In this document: one piece after another, positions 1-8,179 of the stretch | Numbering within the stretch: position 1 is the first letter of the stretch | Layout of the letters: every line of letters starts with the position of its first letter | Assembly: GCA_016931315.1 (NCBI GenBank) | Contig: JAFGFB010000093.1 | Location: forward strand, 1-40,271 | DNA length: 40,271 nt | Source: Anaerolineae bacterium | GTDB lineage: Bacteria > Chloroflexota > Anaerolineae > B4-G1 > SLSP01 | Direction of reading: 5' to 3' | Translations under genes and position numbers: made by a program | The notes under the pieces: generated by a model | What the model was told of the DNA's origin: nothing | The model's input: only the letters and a program-made list of their open reading frames with translations | The model's database searches: none

Positions 1-85
1 TAGTTGCGTTATTGTCAGTTGTAAAAGTTCATTTTTCGGGCCGTTTTCGTCACTTCGGCCTTCATTTGCACAAAAGTTACGCTAG

Positions 86-226
86 AGGGTGCATTTCACC
101 TTTGGGGCAAAAAGAAGACAATTATTACACAAATGCCTTTCTTTTGATTGATTTTTGGCGGAGGGGCTTTGCCCCTCCGCCAAAAATCAATTTTATTCTA
201 CGCCCCGTAGGGGCGCTTGAGATTGT
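86..226. repeat. Palindromic interspersed repeat, family A copy 1
   Basis: First of three related copies (others near 6864-7006 and 13642-13760). It starts with a conserved block (GCATTTCACCTTTGGGGCAA). It then forms a perfect 20-bp inverted repeat, arms 148-167 and 171-190 with loop TTT, followed by a second perfect hairpin, CGCCCC-GTA-GGGGCG (201-215). It contains no credible gene: an open frame from 12 to 290 merely reads through the palindromes. It lies directly upstream of the purB promoter region. The element could be a MITE- or REP-like mobile repeat or a structured RNA; the sequence alone does not decide. Confidence 0.85.
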
Positions 227-264
227 CGCCCCAGATTTGGAACGCACCCCAATAGAGACTGAAA

Positions 265-293
265 TTGCAACTTACCAGAAGCTATGCTAGACT
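265..293 (+). promoter_or_regulatory. Possible purB promoter
   Basis: TTGCAA (265-270) and TAGACT (288-293) are separated by 17 bases. Both boxes match the sigma-70 consensus only moderately. Position, between the repeat and purB, is the main support. Confidence 0.3.
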
Positions 294-358
294 GTGATCA
301 TACACTGGTCAATACCAATTCCCTGGTGCACTGCCGGGCGGTGGCAATGGAGGCATAA

Positions 359-1756
359 ATGAGCACGGCTGACCCTTACCTGACCCCTTTTACCTGGCGT
401 TATGGTTCACCAGAAATGCGCGAGATTTGGAGCGAGCAAACCACGCGCCGGCTGTGGCGGCGGATATGGGTGGCGCTGGCACGTGTGCAGAGTCGTTACG
501 GGTTGGTGAATGCGGCACAACTCGCAGATCTGGAAGCTCACGTCGAAGAAGTGGATTTGAACCAATCGCGAGCTGTAGAATCAGAAATCCATCACGATGT
601 GATGGCTGAGGTGACTGTCTATGCCAGGCAGTGCCCTACAGGCGGCGGCATCATCCACCTGGGAGCCACGTCCATGGATGTCAAGGATAATGCTTCAGCC
701 CTACAAGTGCGTCAAGCGCTTGATCTGATTATTGCGCGACTTGATGATTTGCTGCAAGCCTTTGCAGAACAAATCGAACGCTGGGCTGATACCATCTGCA
801 TGGCCTATACACACCTCCAACCGGCTGAACCAACAACACTAGGATACCGGCTCGCCCTCTATGCTCAAGACTTGTTAGAAGATCGCGCGGACCTGGTACG
901 CGCAAGGGGCAACTGGCGCGGCAAAGGCATCAAGGGAGCGGTGGGCACCTCGGCATCCTATGCGCTATTGCTGGATCAACGCGTAGAACCAGCCGCATTT
1001 GAAGCACAAGTAATGGCGGAACTTGGATTGCCCTCCTGGTCACTGGCCAATCAAACCTACCCCCGCCGCCAGGATTGGGCTATTCTAAATCACCTCGCCG
1101 GGCTTAGCAGCACCCTCTATCGTTTCGCCATGGATTTACGGGTGTTACAAACGCCCGCGATTGGGGAATGGGCTGAGCCTTTTGGGGAAAAGCAAGTTGG
1201 CTCATCGGCTATGCCTTTCAAGCGCAATCCCATCGAAGCAGAAAAAATAGATAGTCTGGCGCGTTACCTGGCTCAAATTCCCCGTGTAGCCTGGGACAAC
1301 GCAGCGCTATCCCTGTTGGAACGCACATTGGATGATTCGGCGAACCGGCGTATCATTCTCCCAGAGGCATTTCTAACTGCTGATGAAATCATCCGTAGCA
1401 CTAGCAGACTGATTCGCGGGTTACGGGTTAACCAGATAGCACTTTCCCATTCACTGACACAATATGGTCCATTTGCCGGTATTGAAGCACTGCTCATGCG
1501 ATTGGTACAGGCGGGGGCTGACCGGCAGGTCATGCATGGTTTCCTGCGCCAAATAGCGCTACAAGCCTGGAGAGAAATTGAAGCCGGGAAAGAAAACACC
1601 TTGCCGGAGATGCTGGCAGCACAACCGGAGCTACAGCGCTTTCTCACAGAGGAAGAGATTTATGCGGCACTGGATGTAACTACCTATGTCGGTGATGCAA
1701 CACAACGGGCACTTGCACTGGCAAAGGTTTTACGAACCACTATTGACGGGAAATAG
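359..1756 (+). CDS. purB: Adenylosuccinate lyase
   Basis: Catalyses two steps of purine synthesis: SAICAR to AICAR, and adenylosuccinate to AMP, each releasing fumarate. It acts in the cytoplasm, and the family is homotetrameric. The 465-residue protein has the fumarase/aspartase superfamily signature loop GSSAMPFKRNP (281-291) with the catalytic serine, the YTHLQPAEPTT segment with general acid His152, and the EIHHDVMA motif around His79/His80. The KGIKGAVGTSAS segment (189-200) resembles eukaryote-type ADSL more than argininosuccinate lyase, so PurB is the best call. A GGAGG ribosome site lies 5 nt before the ATG. It is the only plus-strand gene before a long minus-strand block, so probably monocistronic. 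3-carboxy-cis,cis-muconate cycloisomerase is a less likely relative. Confidence 0.88.
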   Translation: MSTADPYLTPFTWRYGSPEMREIWSEQTTRRLWRRIWVALARVQSRYGLVNAAQLADLEAHVEEVDLNQSRAVESEIHHDVMAEVTVYARQCPTGGGIIHLGATSMDVKDNASALQVRQALDLIIARLDDLLQAFAEQIERWADTICMAYTHLQPAEPTTLGYRLALYAQDLLEDRADLVRARGNWRGKGIKGAVGTSASYALLLDQRVEPAAFEAQVMAELGLPSWSLANQTYPRRQDWAILNHLAGLSSTLYRFAMDLRVLQTPAIGEWAEPFGEKQVGSSAMPFKRNPIEAEKIDSLARYLAQIPRVAWDNAALSLLERTLDDSANRRIILPEAFLTADEIIRSTSRLIRGLRVNQIALSHSLTQYGPFAGIEALLMRLVQAGADRQVMHGFLRQIALQAWREIEAGKENTLPEMLAAQPELQRFLTEEEIYAALDVTTYVGDATQRALALAKVLRTTIDGK

Positions 1757-1798
1757 CCCATCAAACAAGCAGCAAGTCACTCAAGCCATGAAATACAA

Positions 1799-1850
1799 AA
1801 GGCGCCTCTGCTGTTTCCAAAACCACTATTTCCAGCAGCACCAGCGCCTT
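1799..1850 (+). terminator. Possible imperfect hairpin after purB
   Basis: AAGGCGC (1799-1805) pairs with GCGCCTT (1844-1850), and CTGCTG (1808-1813) pairs with CAGCAG (1833-1838). There is no clear U run, so a terminator role is only a guess from its position after the purB stop. Confidence 0.3.
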
Positions 1851-1972
1851 ATCTTACAAGCGTCTACTGTTCCCAATTTATTCAGCCCACATTATGTAGT
1901 GACGCTCTTACACACAACTATAAAATTATAACCTGCTCCACATCGTTTCGATAAGCGCTAAACAGCTAGAAA

Positions 1973-1996
1973 AAACCCCGCCAAATGGCGGGGTTT
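1973..1996 (-). terminator. Intrinsic terminator of the response regulator transcript
   Basis: Perfect 10-bp stem AAACCCCGCC / GGCGGGGTTT with loop AAAT. Read on the minus strand, the G+C stem is followed by six Ts, the standard Rho-independent layout, about 40 nt after the response regulator stop. On the plus strand only three Ts follow, so it favours the minus strand. Confidence 0.8.
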
Positions 1997-2033
1997 AGCC
2001 TACATTCATATCCGACATATAAAGAAAACCCCC

Positions 2034-2699
2034 CTACTTAAGGTCTATCCAGCCCAACCGGAGAGCTTCGGTAACCGCTTCAGTGCGAGTATTGACATTC
2101 AACTTGCCAAAAAGATTCGCTAAATGCCCCTGCACAGTACGGTGGCTGATAGAAAGCGCCTGCCCAATCTCACGATTTGTCATCCCCTGCGCCACCAGAC
2201 GTAATACAGCGGTTTCCCTTGGAGTGGGACTCTCCACAAACAACGTAGGGGCAAGACCGCCCAGGTCTGTCACTGGCGCCATTCGGCGCACGACTTTTTC
2301 GGTAACCTGGGGACTGAGAACAATATTACCAGCATGAATCTCACGTACGGCGCAAATCACCTCGTCAATATGAGCAGTTTTCAGAATATAACCGTCAACA
2401 CCTGCCCCAAGCAGGGTCAAAACCTGAGGGTCCTCATCATCAGCAGTCAACACCAGAATACGCACATGAGGATAATCACGCTTGATATGCGGAAGCACCT
2501 CAATGCCGCTCATTTTCGGCATATGAACGTCCAAAATGATGACATCAGGATGCAGCTGAGTCAGATGACGTAGAACTTCTTCACCATCGCCGGCCTCTGC
2601 GACAACCTCGATATCTCCAGTCGCTTCTAAAAACCGGCGTATACCCTGGCGCACCAATACATGATCTTCAGCTAATAGCACTGATATCCTATCTGCCAC
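2034..2699 (-). CDS. NarL/FixJ-family response regulator (REC + LuxR HTH)
   Basis: Two-component transcription regulator. The N-terminal receiver domain has the acidic pair in LLAEDH, the phospho-acceptor Asp in VIILDVHMP, the switch Thr in LVLTADD and the conserved Lys in YILKTA. The C-terminal LuxR-type helix-turn-helix covers the last ~65 residues (PTPRETAVLRLVAQG, then NREIGQALSISHRTVQGHL). I chose the GTG start because AGGAGGT lies 7 nt upstream and the protein then begins MADRISVLLAEDH, the usual family length; a TTG 33 nt further upstream has no good ribosome site. No histidine kinase is nearby, so it is an orphan and its signal is unknown. It has its own promoter and terminator. Confidence 0.9.
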   Translation of the reverse strand: MADRISVLLAEDHVLVRQGIRRFLEATGDIEVVAEAGDGEEVLRHLTQLHPDVIILDVHMPKMSGIEVLPHIKRDYPHVRILVLTADDEDPQVLTLLGAGVDGYILKTAHIDEVICAVREIHAGNIVLSPQVTEKVVRRMAPVTDLGGLAPTLFVESPTPRETAVLRLVAQGMTNREIGQALSISHRTVQGHLANLFGKLNVNTRTEAVTEALRLGWIDLK

Positions 2700-2792
2700 G
2701 GGCAGGACCTCCTGTACTGCAACTTCACTCAAGTAGATACCAGATTACTCCGCCACAAATTGCGGCTAGCATGGATGCAAAAACTTACCAGC

Positions 2793-2821
2793 ACTATACG
2801 CCGTTCACAACAATTTGTCAA
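2793..2821 (-). promoter_or_regulatory. Sigma-70-type promoter of the response regulator
   Basis: On the minus strand TTGACA (2816-2821), 17-base spacer, TATAGT (2793-2798). It sits just past the end of the alkyltransferase-like gene and gives a leader of roughly 85 nt, so the regulator can be expressed independently of the upstream genes. Confidence 0.7.
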
Positions 2822-2823
2822 CT

Positions 2824-3126
2824 TCAGAACATCACCGGACCAGCGAAACCATAATCCTTCAGGTTGATCCGCCCCAATGCATCAAAGACAACACCCTCAG
2901 ATTCAAGACGCAAACGCTGCTCAGCAGTCTCAAAGAGGCTGATACCGCCACGTCCATTGACTACACGGTGCCAGGGGACATCCGCCGGCGCAGAACGCAG
3001 CGCCCAACCGACGGTACGCGCGCCTCGCTCCCACCCTAACCAGCGTGCAATCTGCCCATAGGTTGTGACCTTGCCCGCTGGAACCTGACGCACAAGTGCA
3101 TAAACGGATTCAAAATGCTTGTTCAT
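2824..3126 (-). CDS. Alkyltransferase-like protein (ATL, MGMT DNA-binding fold)
   Basis: About 100 residues covering only the DNA-binding domain of O6-alkylguanine-DNA alkyltransferase. The segments VPAGKVTTYGQIARWLG and ARTVGWALRSAP are the usual helix-turn-helix and arginine-finger regions. The active-site motif reads PWHRVVN instead of PCHRV: the alkyl-accepting Cys is replaced by Trp, the hallmark of ATL proteins. These bind O6-alkylguanine, flip it out and hand the lesion to nucleotide excision repair without removing the alkyl group (family knowledge). The second ATG is preferred because AGGTGG stands 6 nt before it, whereas the first ATG abuts that site. It follows the penicillin-binding protein gene by under 40 nt and probably shares its transcript. 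Confidence 0.88.
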   Translation of the reverse strand: MNKHFESVYALVRQVPAGKVTTYGQIARWLGWERGARTVGWALRSAPADVPWHRVVNGRGGISLFETAEQRLRLESEGVVFDALGRINLKDYGFAGPVMF

Positions 3127-3163
3127 AATCATCCACCTGATACGAAGTGCGAGTTTTGAAAGT

Positions 3164-5626
3164 TCACTCTACAGTGATGGTAATTTCCTCACCAAGAATC
3201 AATGCACCTGTGGGGCTAACGCCGCTCACCGAAAAGTGGTGCTGTCCCGGCTCCAGGGTCCAATAAGTGATATACGGAGGTGCGGAAAAAATAGCCAGCG
3301 GCATCCCATCCACCCAAAAAGTCACTTCACGCAACCCCACCGTCGCTTCGGCGCTAACAGGAATACGCTGAGCCGCTTCTGCAAGAGATGTATCACGCTG
3401 ATAGACCGCACCGTCATCGGGACGAAGCAACTCCAGCGCCGCGACCTGAGTGGGGGGTGCCGGATTTTCAGACTCCACAGCAGTTTCGAGAAGCCCTTGT
3501 TCACGCGCCCAAGCTTGAACTTCCAGGGGATAATGTACAACCACACGGTTCCCTATTCGCCGATGCAAATCACAAACCGCTTGCGGTTCCGTGCCAACAA
3601 TGAACCACTCAATGACTCCGTGCCCGCAGTCAGGTCCCAAGAGCTGCCCCGACAAGGCACAAACCGACACCTGAGTGAGACCTTCGGGTGGCTCGAAAAC
3701 GCGTACAGGTCGCCCCTGCAACGCAAGATCCATCACCGCATGCCAAATCGGTCCTGCCCCAGTGATACCGGTTACATTCACCATAGGCGCATTGTCAGCA
3801 TTCCCGACCCACACCCCCACAGCTAAGTCTGGCGTGTAACCTACTGTCCAGTTGTCACGAAAGTCTGTCGTGGTGCCAGTTTTAACCGCTGCCGAACGAG
3901 ATAACGCCAGCACACTGTTTTCACCAAAGGATGGCGCACGTGCCAGGTCGTCACTTAGAATATCGCTTACAAGAAAAGCTACTCGCGGATCAAGTACTTG
4001 CGCCCCACGCCCACTTGGATCCTGCCAAAGCACCCTACCCTCAGCATCTTCCACGCGAAGAATCGCCACGGGATTCACACGAAAGCCGCCATTAGCAAAA
4101 GCAGCATAAGCTGCAGTTTCTTCCAGCAAACGCACCTCGCCGCCGCCAAGCGCCGCCGCCAACCCCAACTGTTTCGCGCCATCAAAGCTGGTTATACCCA
4201 GTTGCCGCGCAAGAGTCGTCAGCGAAGTCACACCAATACGTTCCACCACTTCCACAGCCGGCACATTGTATGAAGATGCCAGCGCCTCCCGAACACGCAC
4301 GGGACCGCGGAACAAAGCATCGTAGTTCAAGGGAACATAAGGCGCCCCTTCTTGCGTGGGAAAAGCTGTGCGCACATCAAATAAAACCGATGCAGGGGTT
4401 AAGACGCCTTGTTCAAAAGCCGCTGCATAAGCGAGCGGTTTAATCGAAGACCCCGGCTGACGCAAAGCAAGCGTGGCATTTACCGCGCCAGCAATACGCG
4501 TCGAAAAGTAATCTGGGCTTCCAACCATGGCAAGTATCTCGCCAGTCTGAGGATCAAGCGCTACGACTGCGCCGTTTTCCACATTGTAGCCGCCTGAAGG
4601 GCAGTTTTGTTCGTGACCCTCACAGGTTGCCAACAGGGCGAGATGATTACGCAATACATCACGCGTCGCCTCATTGAGAGCCACATCCAGCGTCGTAGTA
4701 ATCCGTAACCCACCCGCCTCCAAACGCTCGCGGCTCAGATGCTGCTCCAGCTGGGTATGGACATACATCACGAAATGTGGCGCACGAATACTGAAAGGGG
4801 TTGCGGCGAAATAAAGCCGCTCTTGCCGGGCCATCTCGGCGTCGGTAACAGAAATATACCCCTCTTCAGTCATGCGTTGCAAAACTACCGCCTGGCGTAT
4901 CAGTGCCGCGTCGGTATTCTCAAGCGGGTTATAAATCGCCGGCGCCTGAGGCAATCCTGCAAGTAAAGCACATTCCGCCAGGTCCAAATCGCCCACCGGC
5001 TTGCCAAACATGGCACGCGCTGCCGCCTCAACACCGTAAGCCATATTTCCATAATAGACTTCATTGAGGTAAAAGGTCAAAATTTCATCTTTGGAATAAT
5101 GGCGTGTCAAATACCAGGCAAGCACGACCTCACGGAGTTTGCGGGCCACAGTTCGTTCAAAGCGTTCGGAGGGGCTGAGAAGAAGCAAGCGGGCCAACTG
5201 TTGGGTGATGGTGCTGCCGCCCATTACAACCTCACCCTCACGCCAGTTTGCCCATAATGAGCGCAAAATGCCTGCCGGATCAAAGCCCGCATGACGATAA
5301 AAGTTCGCATCCTCCACCGCAATAGTGGCCTGACGCAAGGCCAATGGAATTTCATCAAGCGGCACGGGAGAGTGCAGGCCAGTATATGGAGGCAACATTT
5401 CATAGAGGAGCCGCCCGTGACGGTCCAGGATTTTGCTGCTCGGCGCGGAAGTATAGTCAGTGAGGTTATCAGGCACTGGCAAGTCCGATGTCAACCAGAA
5501 TCCCGCGATAACCCCAAATAGGATTAGAGTGGCAAGGCAACCTGTCAGCCACCGCCTCCCGAGACGCCGGCGCGCGCCACGAGTTCGCAAAGCAGAGCGC
5601 AGGTTTTGCACACTGAAAACTTTCAT
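3164..5626 (-). CDS. Class A penicillin-binding protein (glycosyltransferase + transpeptidase)
   Basis: Bifunctional peptidoglycan synthase anchored in the cytoplasmic membrane. A basic cytoplasmic stretch and one membrane helix (about 26-46) precede the GT51 domain (about 65-240), with catalytic Glu105 in VEDANFYRH and the GGSTITQQLARLLLL motif. The transpeptidase domain (about 350-640) has Ser393-SIK396, S452-Y-N454 and K582-T-G584. A Cys-containing linker (about 665-710) and a beta-rich C-terminal domain (about 735-820), resembling the BiPBP_C domain of PBP1C, follow. At 820 residues it fits PBP1A/PBP1C-type enzymes; PBP1C-like is favoured by the C-terminal domain. All catalytic residues are present. 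No strong ribosome site precedes the ATG. Confidence 0.92.
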   Translation of the reverse strand: MKVFSVQNLRSALRTRGARRRLGRRWLTGCLATLILFGVIAGFWLTSDLPVPDNLTDYTSAPSSKILDRHGRLLYEMLPPYTGLHSPVPLDEIPLALRQATIAVEDANFYRHAGFDPAGILRSLWANWREGEVVMGGSTITQQLARLLLLSPSERFERTVARKLREVVLAWYLTRHYSKDEILTFYLNEVYYGNMAYGVEAAARAMFGKPVGDLDLAECALLAGLPQAPAIYNPLENTDAALIRQAVVLQRMTEEGYISVTDAEMARQERLYFAATPFSIRAPHFVMYVHTQLEQHLSRERLEAGGLRITTTLDVALNEATRDVLRNHLALLATCEGHEQNCPSGGYNVENGAVVALDPQTGEILAMVGSPDYFSTRIAGAVNATLALRQPGSSIKPLAYAAAFEQGVLTPASVLFDVRTAFPTQEGAPYVPLNYDALFRGPVRVREALASSYNVPAVEVVERIGVTSLTTLARQLGITSFDGAKQLGLAAALGGGEVRLLEETAAYAAFANGGFRVNPVAILRVEDAEGRVLWQDPSGRGAQVLDPRVAFLVSDILSDDLARAPSFGENSVLALSRSAAVKTGTTTDFRDNWTVGYTPDLAVGVWVGNADNAPMVNVTGITGAGPIWHAVMDLALQGRPVRVFEPPEGLTQVSVCALSGQLLGPDCGHGVIEWFIVGTEPQAVCDLHRRIGNRVVVHYPLEVQAWAREQGLLETAVESENPAPPTQVAALELLRPDDGAVYQRDTSLAEAAQRIPVSAEATVGLREVTFWVDGMPLAIFSAPPYITYWTLEPGQHHFSVSGVSPTGALILGEEITITVE

Positions 5627-5701
5627 GGGATAATGGCCAGCTGACAGGCAGGACGCCCTACTCTAACAGGCTGCCCTGACTGCAAGCAGCAAAGTGGCCA
5701 A

Positions 5702-6805
5702 TCATTGATACACAACAAAAACAGGTCGGGGCTGGAGACACAGAACCTCAGCCGGGGTCATCAACGGCACATCATAATCGTAGAAGAGTTTGAAGCCCCC
5801 GTATTCAAAACCCGGTTCCTCAGCGTATTGAAGGTGATCCGCAATCTTGGCTGGTGGCCCGCCAAATCCATCGGCGTCCCAAATCAGTTCTACCAAACGA
5901 TAGGACTCAATGCGCTCTTTGCCCTCAAACATCAGATCGTCAAATTGATGGATAATTAGAAGCTTGCGCTCGCCGGATTCCCAAGCGCGCTCTGTGAGCC
6001 ATGCCTGCACCAGATTGACACTAGCCCCATCCATCGAACCAAGACGCTCCCCAGGAATAATGCCAGAAGGCATCATGAATTCAGGATCCACAGCCAAATG
6101 GACCCCTCGCTGTTTCAGAAAAGGAGTCATATACTCAAGTTCTACAGGTAAAGAGCCGTGAGCCGGTTGAATATCGAGCACCACCATCAAGCCATGCGCT
6201 CGCGCCACATCAATCCACAATTGTATGGTAGCTGTAGGCACTCGATGATTGTAATCGCCATCCCCTCCGGGAAGGGGGTCAGCAATTGTCGTCACCATAT
6301 GGAAGAAAGGTATGACAGCGGTGTCCGTCAACAACTCCTGATAAGCATCCGCTTGCTCACGCGCCAGCGTGACCGTATGTGTGGGAGAGGTAGTACCCAG
6401 AATACCCAATCCCGGTCCCATGGGAGTACCATACAAGCCGACGAGTATGCGTCCACGAAGAGGGCTAAGTCGTTCCGCGGGCCATCCGCGCGCACATGAA
6501 CCGTGATCTATGCCGGTGGATATATCGCAGGACAGATCCTCAAAGAGTGATGAGGTTGAATCAAGAGCATCAGGAGTCTTTGTCGTTGGCGTTATCACCG
6601 TCGCAGATATACCCGACCCCAATTCGAGCGCCAATGCCGATTCCATAGAGGCGCCAGTTGCCGGCTCCGCCACAACTGGTGCAGCGGATACAGCAACGGC
6701 ATCAGGCGCTTGAGACTCATCCAAAACAGCACCCAAAGCCAGCAACGCTCCGCCGACAAATAACAGAACAATGCCCAACCAGAACCAACGCCGGTAGATT
6801 CTCAT
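5702..6805 (-). CDS. Membrane-anchored or secreted protein of unknown function, possible (beta/alpha)8 fold
   Basis: Not assignable to a characterised family. A signal anchor (WFWLGIVLLFVGGALLALGAV) is followed by an Ala/Thr-rich linker to about residue 110. The C-terminal ~255 residues look like an extracytoplasmic barrel with acidic and histidine motifs: ILVGLYGTPMGPGLGILG, VIPFFHMVTTIADP, VVLDIQPAHG, LAVDPEFMMPSG, LLIIHQFDDLM and the terminal RPVFVVYQ. From memory, similar motifs occur in uncharacterised secreted actinobacterial proteins; I cannot verify this here. The repeated beta-strand plus Asp/His/Glu pattern suggests a hydrolase-like barrel. TATAAT ends 8 nt before the ATG, suggesting a leaderless message; a GTG one codon upstream is the alternative start. 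Confidence 0.8.
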   Translation of the reverse strand: MRIYRRWFWLGIVLLFVGGALLALGAVLDESQAPDAVAVSAAPVVAEPATGASMESALALELGSGISATVITPTTKTPDALDSTSSLFEDLSCDISTGIDHGSCARGWPAERLSPLRGRILVGLYGTPMGPGLGILGTTSPTHTVTLAREQADAYQELLTDTAVIPFFHMVTTIADPLPGGDGDYNHRVPTATIQLWIDVARAHGLMVVLDIQPAHGSLPVELEYMTPFLKQRGVHLAVDPEFMMPSGIIPGERLGSMDGASVNLVQAWLTERAWESGERKLLIIHQFDDLMFEGKERIESYRLVELIWDADGFGGPPAKIADHLQYAEEPGFEYGGFKLFYDYDVPLMTPAEVLCLQPRPVFVVYQ

Positions 6806-6813
6806 CACTCGTC

Positions 6814-6819
6814 ATTATA
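6814..6819 (-). promoter_or_regulatory. -10 box of a putative leaderless promoter
   Basis: Perfect TATAAT on the minus strand, separated by 8 nt from the ATG of the secreted-protein gene. The -35 region is weak (CTGGAC at 17-base spacing). The same 8-nt spacing occurs before rnd and dnaG. Confidence 0.5.
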
Positions 6820-6863
6820 GCGCGAACGTGCGCCGCGTCCAGTGAACGCAGCACAACTATGAT

Positions 6864-7006
6864 CGGGGGTATTTCAGCTTGGGGGGAAAAAGCAAGACGG
6901 CTATCATGCAAACACCTTTCCTTTGATTGATTTTTGGCGGTGGGGCTTTGCCCCACCGCCAAAAATCAATTTTCTCCTGCGTCCCGTAGGGACGCCTGAG
7001 ATTTTC
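6864..7006. repeat. Palindromic interspersed repeat, family A copy 2
   Basis: Closely matches copy 1 over about 140 bp: the GTATTTCAGCTTGGGG block, then a perfect 20-bp inverted repeat (6927-6946 and 6950-6969, loop TTT), then CGTCCC-GTA-GGGACG (6980-6994). Relative to copy 1, both stems carry base changes compensated on the other arm. It fills most of the 342-bp gap between the secreted-protein gene and the aldo/keto reductase. Confidence 0.85.
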
Positions 7007-7020
7007 ACCCATTTTACTAA

Positions 7021-7078
7021 GAAACCACCGCCTATACTGCATTGGTCTAAGACCGAATGATACGCTGATGGCGGTTTC
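7021..7078. other. Nested inverted repeat in the gap after the aldo/keto reductase
   Basis: Outer arms GAAACC(ACC)GCC (7021-7032) and GGCGGTTTC (7070-7078) enclose an inner GGTCT-A-AGACC (7044-7054). It could act as a terminator for the aldo/keto reductase transcript, but there is no clear T run. The remaining bases up to 7147 show nothing else recognisable. Confidence 0.35.
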
Positions 7079-7147
7079 TGGTAGAACCCACCATGTCACC
7101 GGCGTGGTGGACTGTTGAAACGCCCCCCTATGCTCCGTCTTCTCCTA

Positions 7148-8101
7148 TCAGCTCTTAGGCGCGTTCTCCAGAATCTGCTCAATCTCTGTCAGCACATCCT
7201 CGGACAGACGAACGCCTGCGGCAGCCACATTAGCCTGCACGTGTTGGGGCTTTGTAGCGCCAGTAATAGCAGAACTGATTGCCGGCCAACGCAGAACCCA
7301 AGCCAGAGCCAATTGGGCAACCGTGATTCCCATTTCCTCCGCCAGGACACTCAAGCGGCGGACTCTCTCAAGATTCAAGTCAGTCATGTCGCGTTCCAGC
7401 CAGCGACTATTTGCCGCCCGCGTCCCATCGGGAATGCCGGCATTGTACTTTCCGGTAAGCAAGCCCTGTGCCAAGGGACTGAAAACCACCACTCCCATAC
7501 CATTCTTCACCACGGTGGGGAGAATCTCTGATTCAATATGCCGGTCGAGCATATTGTAACGGGGTTGCTCGACCTGTGGCAGGTAAGCGTTGAAGCGCAT
7601 TGCAGTCCCCACAGCCGCCTCAATCTGAGCAGCCGTCCATACGCTCGTGCCCCAGTAAAGGATTTTGCCCTGATGCACCAGATCATCCATCGCCCGCACA
7701 ACCTCATCCAGAGGGGTCTCAGGGTCAAAGCGGTGGCAGAAGTACAAATCAAGATAGTCCACACCAAGGCGTCGCAACGAACCCTCAACCGATTCCATCA
7801 GATGCTTACGACTGAGGCCCCGGTCATTGACATCACCACTCATGGGCCAAAATGCTTTGCTACTCAATACCAAATGGTGACGCGATACGCCCAGATCGCG
7901 AATCGCTCGCCCCACGACGCTTTCTGCCTCACCCCCTGCATAGACATCTGCCAGGTCAAAAAAGTTGATTCCCTGCTCCAGGGCAGTTTTGATGCAGGCT
8001 TGAGTGGCTTCAATATCCTCCGTGCCGCCAAAAGTCAGCCAGGCGCCCAGTGAAATGGCGCTGACTTTCAAGCTTGAACGTCCCAGGTTCCGATACTCCA
8101 C
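7148..8101 (-). CDS. Aldo/keto reductase
   Basis: NADPH-dependent carbonyl reductase of the aldo/keto reductase superfamily, close to the Kv-beta/YghZ branch. The 317-residue TIM barrel has the catalytic tetrad Asp49, Tyr54 (FFDLADVYAGG), Lys82 (LSSKAFW) and His123 (LYFCHRFD), with the cofactor-binding SPLAQGLLTGKY segment near residue 220. The GTG start is supported by AGGAGGT 7 nt upstream. It is the last gene of a run of minus-strand genes with short gaps. The physiological substrate cannot be read from sequence. Confidence 0.92.
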   Translation of the reverse strand: MEYRNLGRSSLKVSAISLGAWLTFGGTEDIEATQACIKTALEQGINFFDLADVYAGGEAESVVGRAIRDLGVSRHHLVLSSKAFWPMSGDVNDRGLSRKHLMESVEGSLRRLGVDYLDLYFCHRFDPETPLDEVVRAMDDLVHQGKILYWGTSVWTAAQIEAAVGTAMRFNAYLPQVEQPRYNMLDRHIESEILPTVVKNGMGVVVFSPLAQGLLTGKYNAGIPDGTRAANSRWLERDMTDLNLERVRRLSVLAEEMGITVAQLALAWVLRWPAISSAITGATKPQHVQANVAAAGVRLSEDVLTEIEQILENAPKS

Positions 8102-8179
8102 GATTGCACCTCCTGTAATGAATTGAGACCCAGGAACACATCCAGCGCTCCCGTATCAAAAATGCCGGCGAAACCAACC

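Noticed and set aside
12-290. 92-codon open frame at the window start
   Set aside because: It runs through the palindromic repeat, has no ribosome site, and its middle merely translates the hairpin arms.
3119-3826. 235-codon frame antisense to the penicillin-binding protein
   Set aside because: The opposite strand encodes intact conserved domains; the frame has no recognisable protein pattern.
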